From: Luteolibacter arcticus
GTDB taxonomy: Bacteria; Verrucomicrobiota; Verrucomicrobiia; Verrucomicrobiales; Akkermansiaceae
Direction of reading: 5' to 3'
Length of the DNA stretch: 39,832 nucleotides
Assembly (NCBI RefSeq): GCF_025950235.1
Contig: NZ_JAPDDT010000030.1
Coordinates: forward strand, 1-39,832
The number at the start of each line of letters is the position of its first letter. Position 1 is the stretch's first letter. The position numbers and the translations under genes are program-made. Below the pieces are notes generated by a model. It saw only the letters and a program-made list of their open reading frames with translations, was not told the origin of the DNA and did no database searches. Positions 16,160 to 23,802 of the stretch are shown in pieces.

Positions 16160-16423
16160 ATGAGCGATCGTAGCATGCGTGGCGTGACAGTGAAAAAGGG
16201 CGAACCGGTTGACCGTGCCCTTAAGCGCCTGAAGACCAAACTCGACACTGAAGGTATCCTCGAAGAAATGCGCCGCCGCCGTTCCTTCGAATCTGTGGCC
16301 GCCCGCAAGATCCGCAAGGCCCGCACCGCTCCGAAGCGCCACAAGGTGCGCTGGCGCTACACCAGCCCAGCCCAAGCAGCTAAGGCCGAAGAAGCCGCCG
16401 CTGCCGCCGCCGCCAACGCTTAA
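16160..16423 (+). CDS. rpsU: 30S ribosomal protein bS21
   Basis: A small-subunit protein that sits near the anti-Shine-Dalgarno end of 16S rRNA and helps initiation. The 87-residue product has the family core MRGVTVKKGEPVDRALKRLK, then TEGILEEMRRRRSFESVAAR and KIRKARTAPKRHKVRW. ATG 16160 gives five extra residues before the core; an in-frame ATG at 16175 is the alternative. Residues 68-87 (PAQAAKAEEAAAAAAANA) form an Ala-rich tail beyond the core. A strong terminator follows, so it is a single-gene unit. The upstream 260 bases are AT-richer and include TTGACA at 16093-16098, with no good -10 element. Confidence 0.95.
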   Translation: MSDRSMRGVTVKKGEPVDRALKRLKTKLDTEGILEEMRRRRSFESVAARKIRKARTAPKRHKVRWRYTSPAQAAKAEEAAAAAAANA

Positions 16424-16453
16424 ACACTTTCGGTTTTCCAAAAAGTCGATCAG

Positions 16454-16488
16454 AACGGACGCCCACAAAGGCGTCCGTTTTGCTTTTT
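16454..16488 (+). terminator. Rho-independent terminator of rpsU
   Basis: Perfect 10-bp stem AACGGACGCC (16454-16463) and GGCGTCCGTT (16470-16479), with a 6-base loop, followed by TTGCTTTTT. It begins 31 bases after the rpsU stop. It sits between rpsU and the convergent lipoprotein gene. Confidence 0.9.
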
Positions 16489-16507
16489 GGGGTGTGTGTC
16501 CCCCACT

Positions 16508-17077
16508 CTATTCGTGGCCTTCAGAGTGCCCGTGACCTTCGTCCAAAAAGGCTCCGCAGGCACAACGCTTGCGTTCTCCCCAATTCGAAAGGCTGGGAGT
16601 CAGGGAAACGAAACCGTCCTCATACCGGAATCCGGTCGAAGTCTGCTCCCCGACATACTCAAGCGCCCTTTCGAGGGGAATGTTTCGTAAAGACAACTCG
16701 ATACGGACTTCTGGAAGCAACCGGTGGAATTGGCCGGTATGTGACCATTCTTCCGCGAGACGAATGCGGGGACGTGCTTCATTCGGAAGCGCTGCGTCGA
16801 GTGCTGCCTGAAGCTTCTCTACCGCCGATTCCATAGTACCTTGGTCGAAATCCAATTCCTTGAGATGAACGGATTTCGCCAAGGCGACCACCCGATCCCT
16901 GGACATCGCCAATGGCAAAGGATCAGGCTCCTTCAAATTCGAAGCTTTTGCCGGCGCGACCAGAGTATCCCCGGATTGCTTGATCTCAGGTCGCACGGCA
17001 GGACGCTCACGACAGGCCGCTAAAATGGGCAACATCATGATGAGCCGCACGGAAGGGTGACGAAACCAAGCGATCAT
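16508..17077 (-). CDS. Putative lipoprotein with secretin N-domain-like end
   Basis: A 189-residue protein. ATG 17077 gives a signal peptide that ends in the lipobox ILAAC (C22), so it is probably a lipoprotein. The frame continues upstream to 17182, inside the cstA end, and is rejected. Residues 135-175 (VRIELSLRNIPLERALEYVG, then TGFRYEDGFVSLTP) resemble the STN/secretin short domain, in which a conserved pattern of 'v.l.l.n.pL..aL..l...tgl.y...dg.v.l.p' occurs. The last 25 residues contain CACG and a His/Glu-rich end. Base composition is AT-richer than its neighbours. Function unknown. It lies 80 bases downstream of cstA on the same strand. Confidence 0.68.
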   Translation of the reverse strand: MIAWFRHPSVRLIMMLPILAACRERPAVRPEIKQSGDTLVAPAKASNLKEPDPLPLAMSRDRVVALAKSVHLKELDFDQGTMESAVEKLQAALDAALPNEARPRIRLAEEWSHTGQFHRLLPEVRIELSLRNIPLERALEYVGEQTSTGFRYEDGFVSLTPSLSNWGERKRCACGAFLDEGHGHSEGHE

Positions 17078-17156
17078 CGAAGGGCCGGAATATTCAGCGG
17101 CTTCGAGCAGGAACTTTTCCTGATCATCCCCCGCCCTATCTACCCATTGAGACAAC

Positions 17157-19208
17157 TCACGCCTCGTCCGGCAAGGCCACATAGTCGCTCTCGTGAAGCA
17201 CCATCGGCTTCCGCTTGCTCAGCAGCAGCCACCATTCGCGGATGCTGCCGATGACGATGATCGAGACGAAGATCAGGAACATCGCGGTGATGGCGACATC
17301 GACCTTGGCATTGGTCAGTGACACCTCGGCTTTCCTGAGGGCATCCCCGCTCAGGCCGCCGGCGATGGCGGCTTCGAGCTTGGCGATCGATGGAAGGAAG
17401 CCGGCGGCCTTCGGCGACCAGATTTTCATGATGCCCGCCGTGAAGGTGACGATGGTGAGGAAGACCATCGGCACGACGGTGCACCACGCATAGCGGGCCT
17501 TGCCCATCTTGATCAAAATCGTGGTGCCGAGGCAGAAGGCGATCACGGCGAGAAGCTGGTTCGCGATCCCGAAGATCGGCCACAAACTCTTGGCAATGCC
17601 TTCGGGGTCGATCGCCCCCTGATAAAGGAAGTAACCCCACGCCGCCACCAGCAGGAAAGTCGCGGTCACGTTCGCCGTCCACGAACCGGTATCTCGCATC
17701 TTCGGCACGATCTGGCCTAACAGGTCCTGCAGGATGAAGCGCCCCACCCGCGTCCCGGCATCGAGGGTCGTCAGGATGAACAACGCCTCGAACATGATCG
17801 CGAAGTGATACCACAGCGACAGCGCGGTATTTCCCGGGATGACCTTGGCGAACATCTGCGCCATCCCGACCGCGAAAGTCGGCGCACCACCGACCTTGCC
17901 GATGATGTGCGGCTCGCCGAGATCATGGGCGAGCTTCTCCATTTCCGCGACGGTCACAGCGTATTCCGGGCCGTAGGAATTGATCTTTGCGATCTGCGCG
18001 GCAACGGCGACGGTGTCGTTGGGATTCACCGGCGAGTTGATCGCGAAATACTGGCCCGGCTGGAGCGCACAGGCGGCAATGATCGCCATCAGGGCGACCA
18101 GCATTTCCACGATCATCGAGCCGTAGCCCACGAGCCGGATGTCCTTCTCGCGGGCCAGCAGCTTGGGCGTGGTCCCGGAGGAAATCAGCGCATGGAAGCC
18201 GCTGACGGCACCGCAGGCGATGGTGATGCAGACGAAGGGAAACACCGGCCCGCTGACCACGAAGCCGGAGCCATCGATGAATGGCGTGACCGCCGGCATG
18301 TGCAGCGGCGGCGCGAGCAGCACAATGAACACCGCAAGGATGGCGACTGTGCCGAGCTTCATGAACGTGCTCAGATAGTCGCGCGGCGCGAGCAGCAGCC
18401 ACACCGGCAACACGCTGGCCGCGAAGCCGTAGATCATGATCGCCCAGGCGAGTTCGGTGGAACTCAGCGTGAGCGCCTTGTTCATTTCCGGCGTGAGGTA
18501 TTTCCCCGCGACCACGGCGGCTAACAAGCCGACCACGCCAAAGATGGAGGTGGCGGTCACCCCCACCTTTCCGCTCTTGATGGCCACACCCATGATCATC
18601 GCCAGCGGAATCGTGGCCGCGATCGTGAAGAGTCCCCACGGGCTCTCGGCGAGGGCCTTCACGACCACCAGGCCGAGCACGGCGAGGATGATGGTCATGA
18701 TGGCGAGCAGGCTGACCATCGCGACCAAGCCGATCACCGGATTGAGTTCCTCCTTCAGCATCTGGCCGAGCGACTTCCCCTTGCGGCGCATCGAGGAAAA
18801 CAGAACCACCGCATCATGGACCCCGCCGCCGAGGGTCGCGCCGACGAGAATCCACAGCATGCCGGGCAGGTAGCCGAACTGCGCCGCGAGCACCGGCCCC
18901 ACCAACGGCCCCGGCCCGGCAATCGCCGCAAAGTGGTGGCCGAAGACCACCCACTTCGGCGTGGGCACGAAGTCCTTCCCGTCGTTGCAGGTAACCGCCG
19001 CAGGCGCACGGCGATCATCGACCGTGAGCACCTTCGCCACCAGCCACGCCGAGTAAAACCGATACGCCACCGCAAAGGTGCAGACCCCGGCCACCACGAG
19101 CCACAGGGCATTGACCGGCTCACCGCGTTGGAAGGCGGCGACGCCGACCGCGACGGCACCCAACAGGGAAATGGCGATCCAGAGCAGCGTTCGGAGAAAG
19201 GGATTCAT
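17157..19208 (-). CDS. cstA: CstA family carbon-starvation/pyruvate transporter
   Basis: A polytopic inner-membrane transporter of 683 residues. CstA-family proteins take up pyruvate or peptides. Family segments are clear: VVFGHHFAAIAGPGPLVGPV, FGYLPGMLWILVGATLGGGV, HDAVVLFSSMRRKGKSLGQM, ACGAVSGFHALISSGTTPKL, LTTLDAGTRVGRFILQDLLG, LWPIFGIANQLLAVIAFCLG and a final hydrophobic set of helices ending in EWWLLLSKRK. About 15 or more TM helices. The central insert with the Pro-rich loop (SPVNPNDTVAVAAQIAKINS) is long but within family range. ATG 19208 is chosen over a GTG at 19217. The C-terminus has no fused domain. Confidence 0.95.
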   Translation of the reverse strand: MNPFLRTLLWIAISLLGAVAVGVAAFQRGEPVNALWLVVAGVCTFAVAYRFYSAWLVAKVLTVDDRRAPAAVTCNDGKDFVPTPKWVVFGHHFAAIAGPGPLVGPVLAAQFGYLPGMLWILVGATLGGGVHDAVVLFSSMRRKGKSLGQMLKEELNPVIGLVAMVSLLAIMTIILAVLGLVVVKALAESPWGLFTIAATIPLAMIMGVAIKSGKVGVTATSIFGVVGLLAAVVAGKYLTPEMNKALTLSSTELAWAIMIYGFAASVLPVWLLLAPRDYLSTFMKLGTVAILAVFIVLLAPPLHMPAVTPFIDGSGFVVSGPVFPFVCITIACGAVSGFHALISSGTTPKLLAREKDIRLVGYGSMIVEMLVALMAIIAACALQPGQYFAINSPVNPNDTVAVAAQIAKINSYGPEYAVTVAEMEKLAHDLGEPHIIGKVGGAPTFAVGMAQMFAKVIPGNTALSLWYHFAIMFEALFILTTLDAGTRVGRFILQDLLGQIVPKMRDTGSWTANVTATFLLVAAWGYFLYQGAIDPEGIAKSLWPIFGIANQLLAVIAFCLGTTILIKMGKARYAWCTVVPMVFLTIVTFTAGIMKIWSPKAAGFLPSIAKLEAAIAGGLSGDALRKAEVSLTNAKVDVAITAMFLIFVSIIVIGSIREWWLLLSKRKPMVLHESDYVALPDEA

Positions 19209-19325
19209 CGCAAGCACATGTCGCCACCGGGGGCTTGGGTCACCGGAATCGACGCGGGCGCAGCATTTCCCAAGTCATCGCCGCTGGAAATCCGAAAGCG
19301 TGGCGGCTGACAAAGTGGTCCGCAC

Positions 19326-19811
19326 TCACGCCCGTGCTTCGAGAGCCTCGAACACCGGGCTGGGGACGTATCTGCGGACCTGGTCTTCCCAGCCGACGGG
19401 GCCGACGAGTCCCATGACCATGCTGGAGGAAACTTCGGCCATGTCGCGCGGTGGCATGAGGAAGATGGTGGCGATGGCCGGGGCGAGGTCGGCATTCACG
19501 TAGCGCATGACGCGTTCATACTCGTAGTCGTTCGGGCCGCGGATCCCGCGGAGTATGAACTTGGCATCCTGCTCGCGCGCGTAGTTGACCAAGTAGCGGT
19601 TGTGGAAATGGGCGATGGTGAGACGCTCGCAAGATGGCACCGAGGCACGCAGCAGATCAAGGCGCTCCTCCACACTGAAGGTGTAGCTCTTCGATGGATT
19701 GCTGCCGATCGCCACGATCAGCCGGTCGAATAGCTCCAGCCCCCGCTGGATCATCCACAGGTGGCCGTTGGTCGGTGGGTCAAAGGAGCCGGCATACACC
19801 GCGGTGCGCAT
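19326..19811 (-). CDS. coaD: Phosphopantetheine adenylyltransferase
   Basis: Catalyses ATP + 4'-phosphopantetheine to dephospho-CoA, the fourth step of CoA synthesis. The 161-residue protein has the nucleotidyltransferase signature AVYAGSFDPPTNGHLWMIQR (NGH 15-17), IVAIGSNPSKSYTFSVEER, FILRGIRGPNDYEYE (85-99) and EVSSSMVMGL (127-135), the equivalent of the family's iSSs.vR. Length is normal. ATG 19811 gives the standard start MRTAVYAGSF. It is followed by cstA on the same strand after 117 bases, and preceded by thiD. Confidence 0.96.
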   Translation of the reverse strand: MRTAVYAGSFDPPTNGHLWMIQRGLELFDRLIVAIGSNPSKSYTFSVEERLDLLRASVPSCERLTIAHFHNRYLVNYAREQDAKFILRGIRGPNDYEYERVMRYVNADLAPAIATIFLMPPRDMAEVSSSMVMGLVGPVGWEDQVRRYVPSPVFEALEARA

Positions 19812-19890
19812 GCAGCGAGGGTGAAGCCCCGGGGAAAAGGTGCCAAGTGCCAAGAAAGGCAGTCGGCATCCAGCCTGTGAGCCGGAGAAT

Positions 19891-20688
19891 CTAGTGAAAC
19901 CCGACCGTTCCTTGATTCAGAGCTGCCAGCGACTCCCAAGCGAGAGAGGTAGCCAGCGTCGCTTCCAGATACTGCTTCGAGGCAGCGATCGCCTCATGGA
20001 GATCCTTGCCCAGCGCCAGATTCGCGGCGATCGCGGCGGACAGGGTGCAGCCGGTGCCGTGCGATGCCTCCGTGTCGATGCGGGCCGCACGAAACCACGT
20101 GGGAAGGTCGTTTTCCACCAGCAGGTCGGCGCATTCCGGCCCGCCGAGATGGCCTCCTTTCAGGAGAACCGCGCACCCGTGGCGAGCGGACAGTTCGTGC
20201 GCCGCCCGCATCATGGTTTCCTCGTCGCGGGCCGGCGCGCCCCACAAAACCTCCGCTTCATCCAGATTCGGCGTGATCACGGTCGCCAGCGGGAAAAGCC
20301 GCTCCTTGTAGGCGGCGATGGCATTCTCCTCCAACAGCGGGTCGCCGGTGGAGGCGATCATCACCGGATCGATCACCAGCGGGATCCCGCGATACTGCTG
20401 GAGGATCTCGGTGACGGCCACGATGTGGGCCTTCGAAAACAGCATCCCGGTCTTGATCGCGGCGACCGGGAAGGACTCCAGCAAGACGTGCAGTTGATCC
20501 TGTAGGATCGTCGGCGGCACGGCGTGGACCGAGCGTACGACCTTGGGCGTCTCCGCCACCACGCAGGTGACCGCCGTCAGACCGAAGATGCCGAAATGCT
20601 GGAAGGTCTTCAGGTCGGCCTGCAATCCCGCACCGGCGGAGCAGTCGGAACCGGCAATGGTCAGGGCGACGGGCGGAGAGGCATGCAT
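19891..20688 (-). CDS. thiD: Hydroxymethylpyrimidine (phosphate) kinase
   Basis: Phosphorylates HMP and HMP-P for thiamine synthesis. The 265-residue protein has ThiD signatures: ALTIAGSDCSAGAGLQADLK, FGLTAVTCVVAETP, AIKTGMLFSKAHIVAVTEIL, PLVIDPVMIASTGDPLLEEN, TVITPNLDEAEVLWG, AVLLKGGHLGG and the anion hole/base ASHGTGCTLSAAIAANLALG (GTGC). Normal length. Tandem ATGs at 20688 and 20684 overlap differently; 20688 is in frame with the kinase. No TPP riboswitch is visible upstream, and no other thi gene is in the window. Confidence 0.95.
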   Translation of the reverse strand: MHASPPVALTIAGSDCSAGAGLQADLKTFQHFGIFGLTAVTCVVAETPKVVRSVHAVPPTILQDQLHVLLESFPVAAIKTGMLFSKAHIVAVTEILQQYRGIPLVIDPVMIASTGDPLLEENAIAAYKERLFPLATVITPNLDEAEVLWGAPARDEETMMRAAHELSARHGCAVLLKGGHLGGPECADLLVENDLPTWFRAARIDTEASHGTGCTLSAAIAANLALGKDLHEAIAASKQYLEATLATSLAWESLAALNQGTVGFH

Positions 20689-20779
20689 TCCGGGAGACTA
20701 GGAAACTCTTCACCAAAGGTCAAAGCACGCCAATCGGGCATCGACAGCCCCGGCGGATCTGACGTCCCATCGCCCTGTC

Positions 20780-21397
20780 ATGGACGAAAGTTCACCCTAT
20801 CAGTCACCTGCCAGCTTCTCCCCGCCTGCCCTGCCTCAGGGACCGCCCCCTCAAGTGGTGAAGATTTTTGGCATCCTGCACCTCGTATTCGCCGGCCTCG
20901 GCATCATCCTCGGCATCTGGGGCTTCTTCTCGATGAAGTTCACCACGATGATCCAGGGGATGAGCCCGAATGACCCGTCGATGGTCGTGCAGAGGAAATA
21001 CGCCGAGGACCTCTGGCCGGTCACCGTCATGAACAGCACCTTTCTCCTGGGCTTGGCCGCACTGCTGTTGGTGGCCGGGCTCAAGCTGGTCTACTCGAAG
21101 CCGGACGGAGTCATGTGGTCGAACCGCTACGCGTGGACATCCATCACCACGAAGATCATCTCGCTGGTGGTCGTTCTCACCTACGTGCTGCCGCTGAGTA
21201 ACCGGATGATGGGCGAAATCGTCGGCAATACCCGCGGCCTGCCGGCAGGCGCGGCCGGCATGATGACGGGCATGATCAAGTCGATGACTTCGATCGCCAC
21301 GATCGCCACCCCGGTCATCTCGTGCGTGTATCCATTGCTCGCACTCTACTTCCTCAGCCGCCCGGCGGTGAAAAACTGGGTGGCAAACGCCCGCTGA
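20780..21397 (+). CDS. Pro-rich N-terminus four-TM membrane protein
   Basis: A 205-residue protein with a cytoplasmic Pro/Ser-rich N-terminus (ESSPYQSPASFSPP), then about four TM helices (around FGILHLVFAGLGIILGIWGF, LGLAALLLVAGLKLVY, ISLVVVLTYVLPLS and VISCVYPLLALYFL). The 'NPYQSP'-like start is common in small membrane proteins of Planctomycetes and Verrucomicrobia. The function is unknown. It diverges from thiD over about 90 bases and converges on apaG with only 6 bases between stops. Confidence 0.78.
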   Translation: MDESSPYQSPASFSPPALPQGPPPQVVKIFGILHLVFAGLGIILGIWGFFSMKFTTMIQGMSPNDPSMVVQRKYAEDLWPVTVMNSTFLLGLAALLLVAGLKLVYSKPDGVMWSNRYAWTSITTKIISLVVVLTYVLPLSNRMMGEIVGNTRGLPAGAAGMMTGMIKSMTSIATIATPVISCVYPLLALYFLSRPAVKNWVANAR

Positions 21398-21403
21398 AGT
21401 CCG

Positions 21404-21790
21404 TCACACCCAGCCCGGCACCGTCAGCCGGAATTCCGGGATGCGGGTGAAAACCCACTCGCCATCTTCCGTCTCGCCGAAGAATGCGCCCTCCGCCGTC
21501 CCGTCGCCGCGGGTCACGTGGTAGCTGTTGTAGGAAAAATTCTCGCCCGGCTCGATCACCGGACTCTGGCCGACCACCCCGTCGCCCTCCACCACCGTCA
21601 CTTCCCCATCGTCCTCGCGGACGATCCACTTACGGCCGCGGATGGTCACCTTCTCGCCGGACTCGTTCTTGATCGAAATGAAGTACACGAACGGATGCGG
21701 GCGCTCGTCCGGAGCGTCCAGGCTGGGCATGTAGATCACGTCATCCACCTTGACGCTCAGCCCGTCCAGTTTCCTCAGCATCGGGGTCAT
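21404..21790 (-). CDS. apaG: ApaG domain protein
   Basis: A 128-residue single-domain protein with the ApaG fold (fibronectin III-like): PHPFVYFISIKNESGEKVTI, RKWIVREDDGEVTVVEGDGV, VGQSPVIEPGENFSYNSY and EGAFFGETEDGEWVFTRI. ApaG proteins are linked to Co2+ resistance and Mg2+ efflux, and to diadenosine tetraphosphate in operons with apaH, but the mechanism is not well known. ATG 21790 was chosen; the frame upstream to 21955 lacks domain character. No apaH or ksgA gene is nearby. A near-AGGA before the start (GCAGGAC) is one of few Shine-Dalgarno-like sites in the window. Confidence 0.9.
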   Translation of the reverse strand: MTPMLRKLDGLSVKVDDVIYMPSLDAPDERPHPFVYFISIKNESGEKVTIRGRKWIVREDDGEVTVVEGDGVVGQSPVIEPGENFSYNSYHVTRGDGTAEGAFFGETEDGEWVFTRIPEFRLTVPGWV

Positions 21791-22038
21791 GTCCTGCGAC
21801 TTTGAACGATTCGTGCCGGAGGTGCCAAGCGGCAAGCGAGGATTTTTCCGGCCTGAAAATGCCCGCCCGGCAGGGTTTGGAGCGCCCCCTGGAAGGGCCC
21901 GCGGCCATCTGCCACCCAAGACATGCCACGATTTTCTCGCAGGTTTTCCCGCCACCTGCTAGATCCCCCGAGGCCAAATCGCTGGGGTTCCCCTCCTTCC
22001 CATCTTCCCCCATGCCCCTCCCCCCTCCGTTCACGTCC

Positions 22039-22695
22039 ATGAAGCCCGGTCCCCTGAGGAACCTCTACCTCGCCATCGCCGTCCTCGTCCTGCTCACGAT
22101 TGTGATCAGCCCGGTCCTCACCGTCTGGACCATCCGCCGCGACGCCACCCGCATCGTCTCCGATTCCCTCCAGGGCCTCGCCACCAGCAGCCTCGCGACC
22201 ATGCAGATGTCGGAAGGCTTCCTCGACACCACCCGTGCCGTCAGCGGCCACGGCATGACCGGCACGGATCTCGCCGCCAGCCTTGAGGCACGCAGTCGCG
22301 ACACCGACGCACACTACGCCTCCCATCGCGAGACCCTCCAGACCGACAGGGAGCGCGCCGCCTTCGACCGGCTCACCGCCTGCAAGGACGACTATCGCGC
22401 CACCCGCAAGGCGGTGGTCGATCTCCTCATCGCCGGCAAGGCCCGGGAAGCCAGCAACCTCTTCGACTCCCAGTGCGTCCCGAAGTTCCAAACCTATGCC
22501 CACGCCCTCGGCGACGTCGTCGAGAACAACGCCGCGGAGGCCCGGGCAGGCGGCGCGGAAATCATCCGGCTTTGTCACGTCCTTCTTGTCGTGCAGGCGC
22601 TGCTGCTCGTCTTCTTCTTCGTCTACGGCTTCTTCGTCCCCCTGACCGCATTCCTCGAACGCCTCACGCGCAATCCGATCGTGGTCCGCAAGTAG
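22039..22695 (+). CDS. Solitary four-helix-bundle sensor membrane protein
   Basis: A 218-residue protein with a TM helix at about 9-31, a helical periplasmic region (about 32-180) and a second TM helix at about 184-206 (LLVVQALLLVFFFVYGFFVP). The middle (SLEARSRDTDAHYASHRETL, RERAAFDRLTACKDDYRATR, REASNLFDSQCVPKFQTYAH) looks like the 4HB_MCP ligand-binding domain of chemoreceptors, but no HAMP, MA or kinase domain follows; only about 15 residues come after TM2. So it may sense a ligand and act through a partner protein. ATG 22012 would add 9 Pro-rich residues. The leader is C-rich, with no Shine-Dalgarno sequence. Confidence 0.72.
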   Translation: MKPGPLRNLYLAIAVLVLLTIVISPVLTVWTIRRDATRIVSDSLQGLATSSLATMQMSEGFLDTTRAVSGHGMTGTDLAASLEARSRDTDAHYASHRETLQTDRERAAFDRLTACKDDYRATRKAVVDLLIAGKAREASNLFDSQCVPKFQTYAHALGDVVENNAAEARAGGAEIIRLCHVLLVVQALLLVFFFVYGFFVPLTAFLERLTRNPIVVRK

Positions 22696-22806
22696 CGTCT
22701 CCCCCTTTCCCCATCGCCTCCCTCCCCCTCTCTCCCCTCCATGGATCTCGCCGACGAATCGCCCCGCGGAGTCGCCGCCTACGACGTGGCCGATAGCGCC
22801 CGCGGC

Positions 22807-23745
22807 ATGAGCGTGCTCAACGCCATGTACTATCTCTTCAAGCCCTTCCTTCCCCAGTCGGTGCGCTACAACATGCGAAGGCTGCGCGCCAACTACAAGC
22901 TGCAGACGGCGAAGGACTGGCCCATCATGCTCTCCGCGGGCGAGGCTCCCTTCGGCTGGCGTGGCTGGCCGGATGGCAAGCAGTTCGCCGTGGTCCTCAC
23001 CCACGATGTCGAAGGCCCGGTCGGTCTGGAGCGCTGCCACCAACTCGCCGAGATCGAGCTCAAGCACGGCTTCCGCTCCTCCTTCAATCTCATCCCCGAA
23101 GGCGGCTACGAGGTCACCGCGGAATTCCGGAAGTCGATCACCGACATGGGCTTCGAGATCGGCGTCCACGACCTCCGCCACGATGGCTCCCTCTATCGCT
23201 CGCGGAAATCCTTCGACGAGTGCTCCGTCGCCATCAATACGCACCTCCGCGAGTGGCGCGCCGTCGGTTTCCGCGCCGGTTTCATGTTCCACAATCTCGA
23301 GTGGCTCAAGAATCTCGAGATCGACTACGACGCCTCCACCTTCGATACCGATCCCTTCGAACCGCAGCCCGACGGAGCGGGCACCATCTTCCCCTTCATC
23401 GTCAAAGGCCGCACTCCCGGGGAAAGCTACGTCGAGCTGCCCTACACGCTGCCTCAGGATGTCACGCTCTACCTGATCCTGCGCCAGCAGACGAATGTGA
23501 TCTGGCGGGAGAAAACCGACTGGCTCGCCGAGCGCGGCGGCATGGTCCTCGCAAATGTCCATCCGGACTACATCGCCTTCGATGGCCGGAAGCCCACCAT
23601 CAGCGAATTCGACTCCGCCCTCTACGAGGGCTACCTCTGCTACGTGAAGGAAAAATACGCCGGCCAATACTGGAACCCTCTTCCCCGCGAAATGAGCCAG
23701 TACATCGCCAGCACCAATCCGAACGTGCCGGGTTCCGCGGCCTGA
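22807..23745 (+). CDS. Polysaccharide deacetylase-like (NodB fold) protein
   Basis: A 312-residue protein. The NodB-type motif 1 is FAVVLTHDVEGPVGLERCHQ (catalytic THD). Motif 2 is GFEIGVHDLRHDGSLY, which contains the metal-binding HxxxH. A later VGFRAGFMFHN corresponds to motif 3. This fold hydrolyses N- or O-acetyl groups on sugars with a divalent metal. The N-terminus is MSVLNAMYYLFKPFLPQSVR, typical of deacetylases encoded in polysaccharide loci; an ATG at 22741 would add 22 residues and is less typical. No glycosyltransferases are nearby, so the substrate is unknown. tyrS follows after 57 bases. Confidence 0.85.
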   Translation: MSVLNAMYYLFKPFLPQSVRYNMRRLRANYKLQTAKDWPIMLSAGEAPFGWRGWPDGKQFAVVLTHDVEGPVGLERCHQLAEIELKHGFRSSFNLIPEGGYEVTAEFRKSITDMGFEIGVHDLRHDGSLYRSRKSFDECSVAINTHLREWRAVGFRAGFMFHNLEWLKNLEIDYDASTFDTDPFEPQPDGAGTIFPFIVKGRTPGESYVELPYTLPQDVTLYLILRQQTNVIWREKTDWLAERGGMVLANVHPDYIAFDGRKPTISEFDSALYEGYLCYVKEKYAGQYWNPLPREMSQYIASTNPNVPGSAA

Positions 23746-23802
23746 GCTGCCCTCGCCTCACCGCTTGCCACCCGCGCGCCCGGCCCCTAGGGTTCGCGCC
23801 CC

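Noticed and set aside
19891..20779. TPP riboswitch for thiD
   Set aside because: The 90 bases upstream of thiD lack the conserved TPP-aptamer elements and are too short.
21787..23667. 626-codon minus-strand frame opposite the 4HB and deacetylase genes
   Set aside because: Gly/Glu/Val-rich mirror of two real genes; no domain, and it would overlap apaG.
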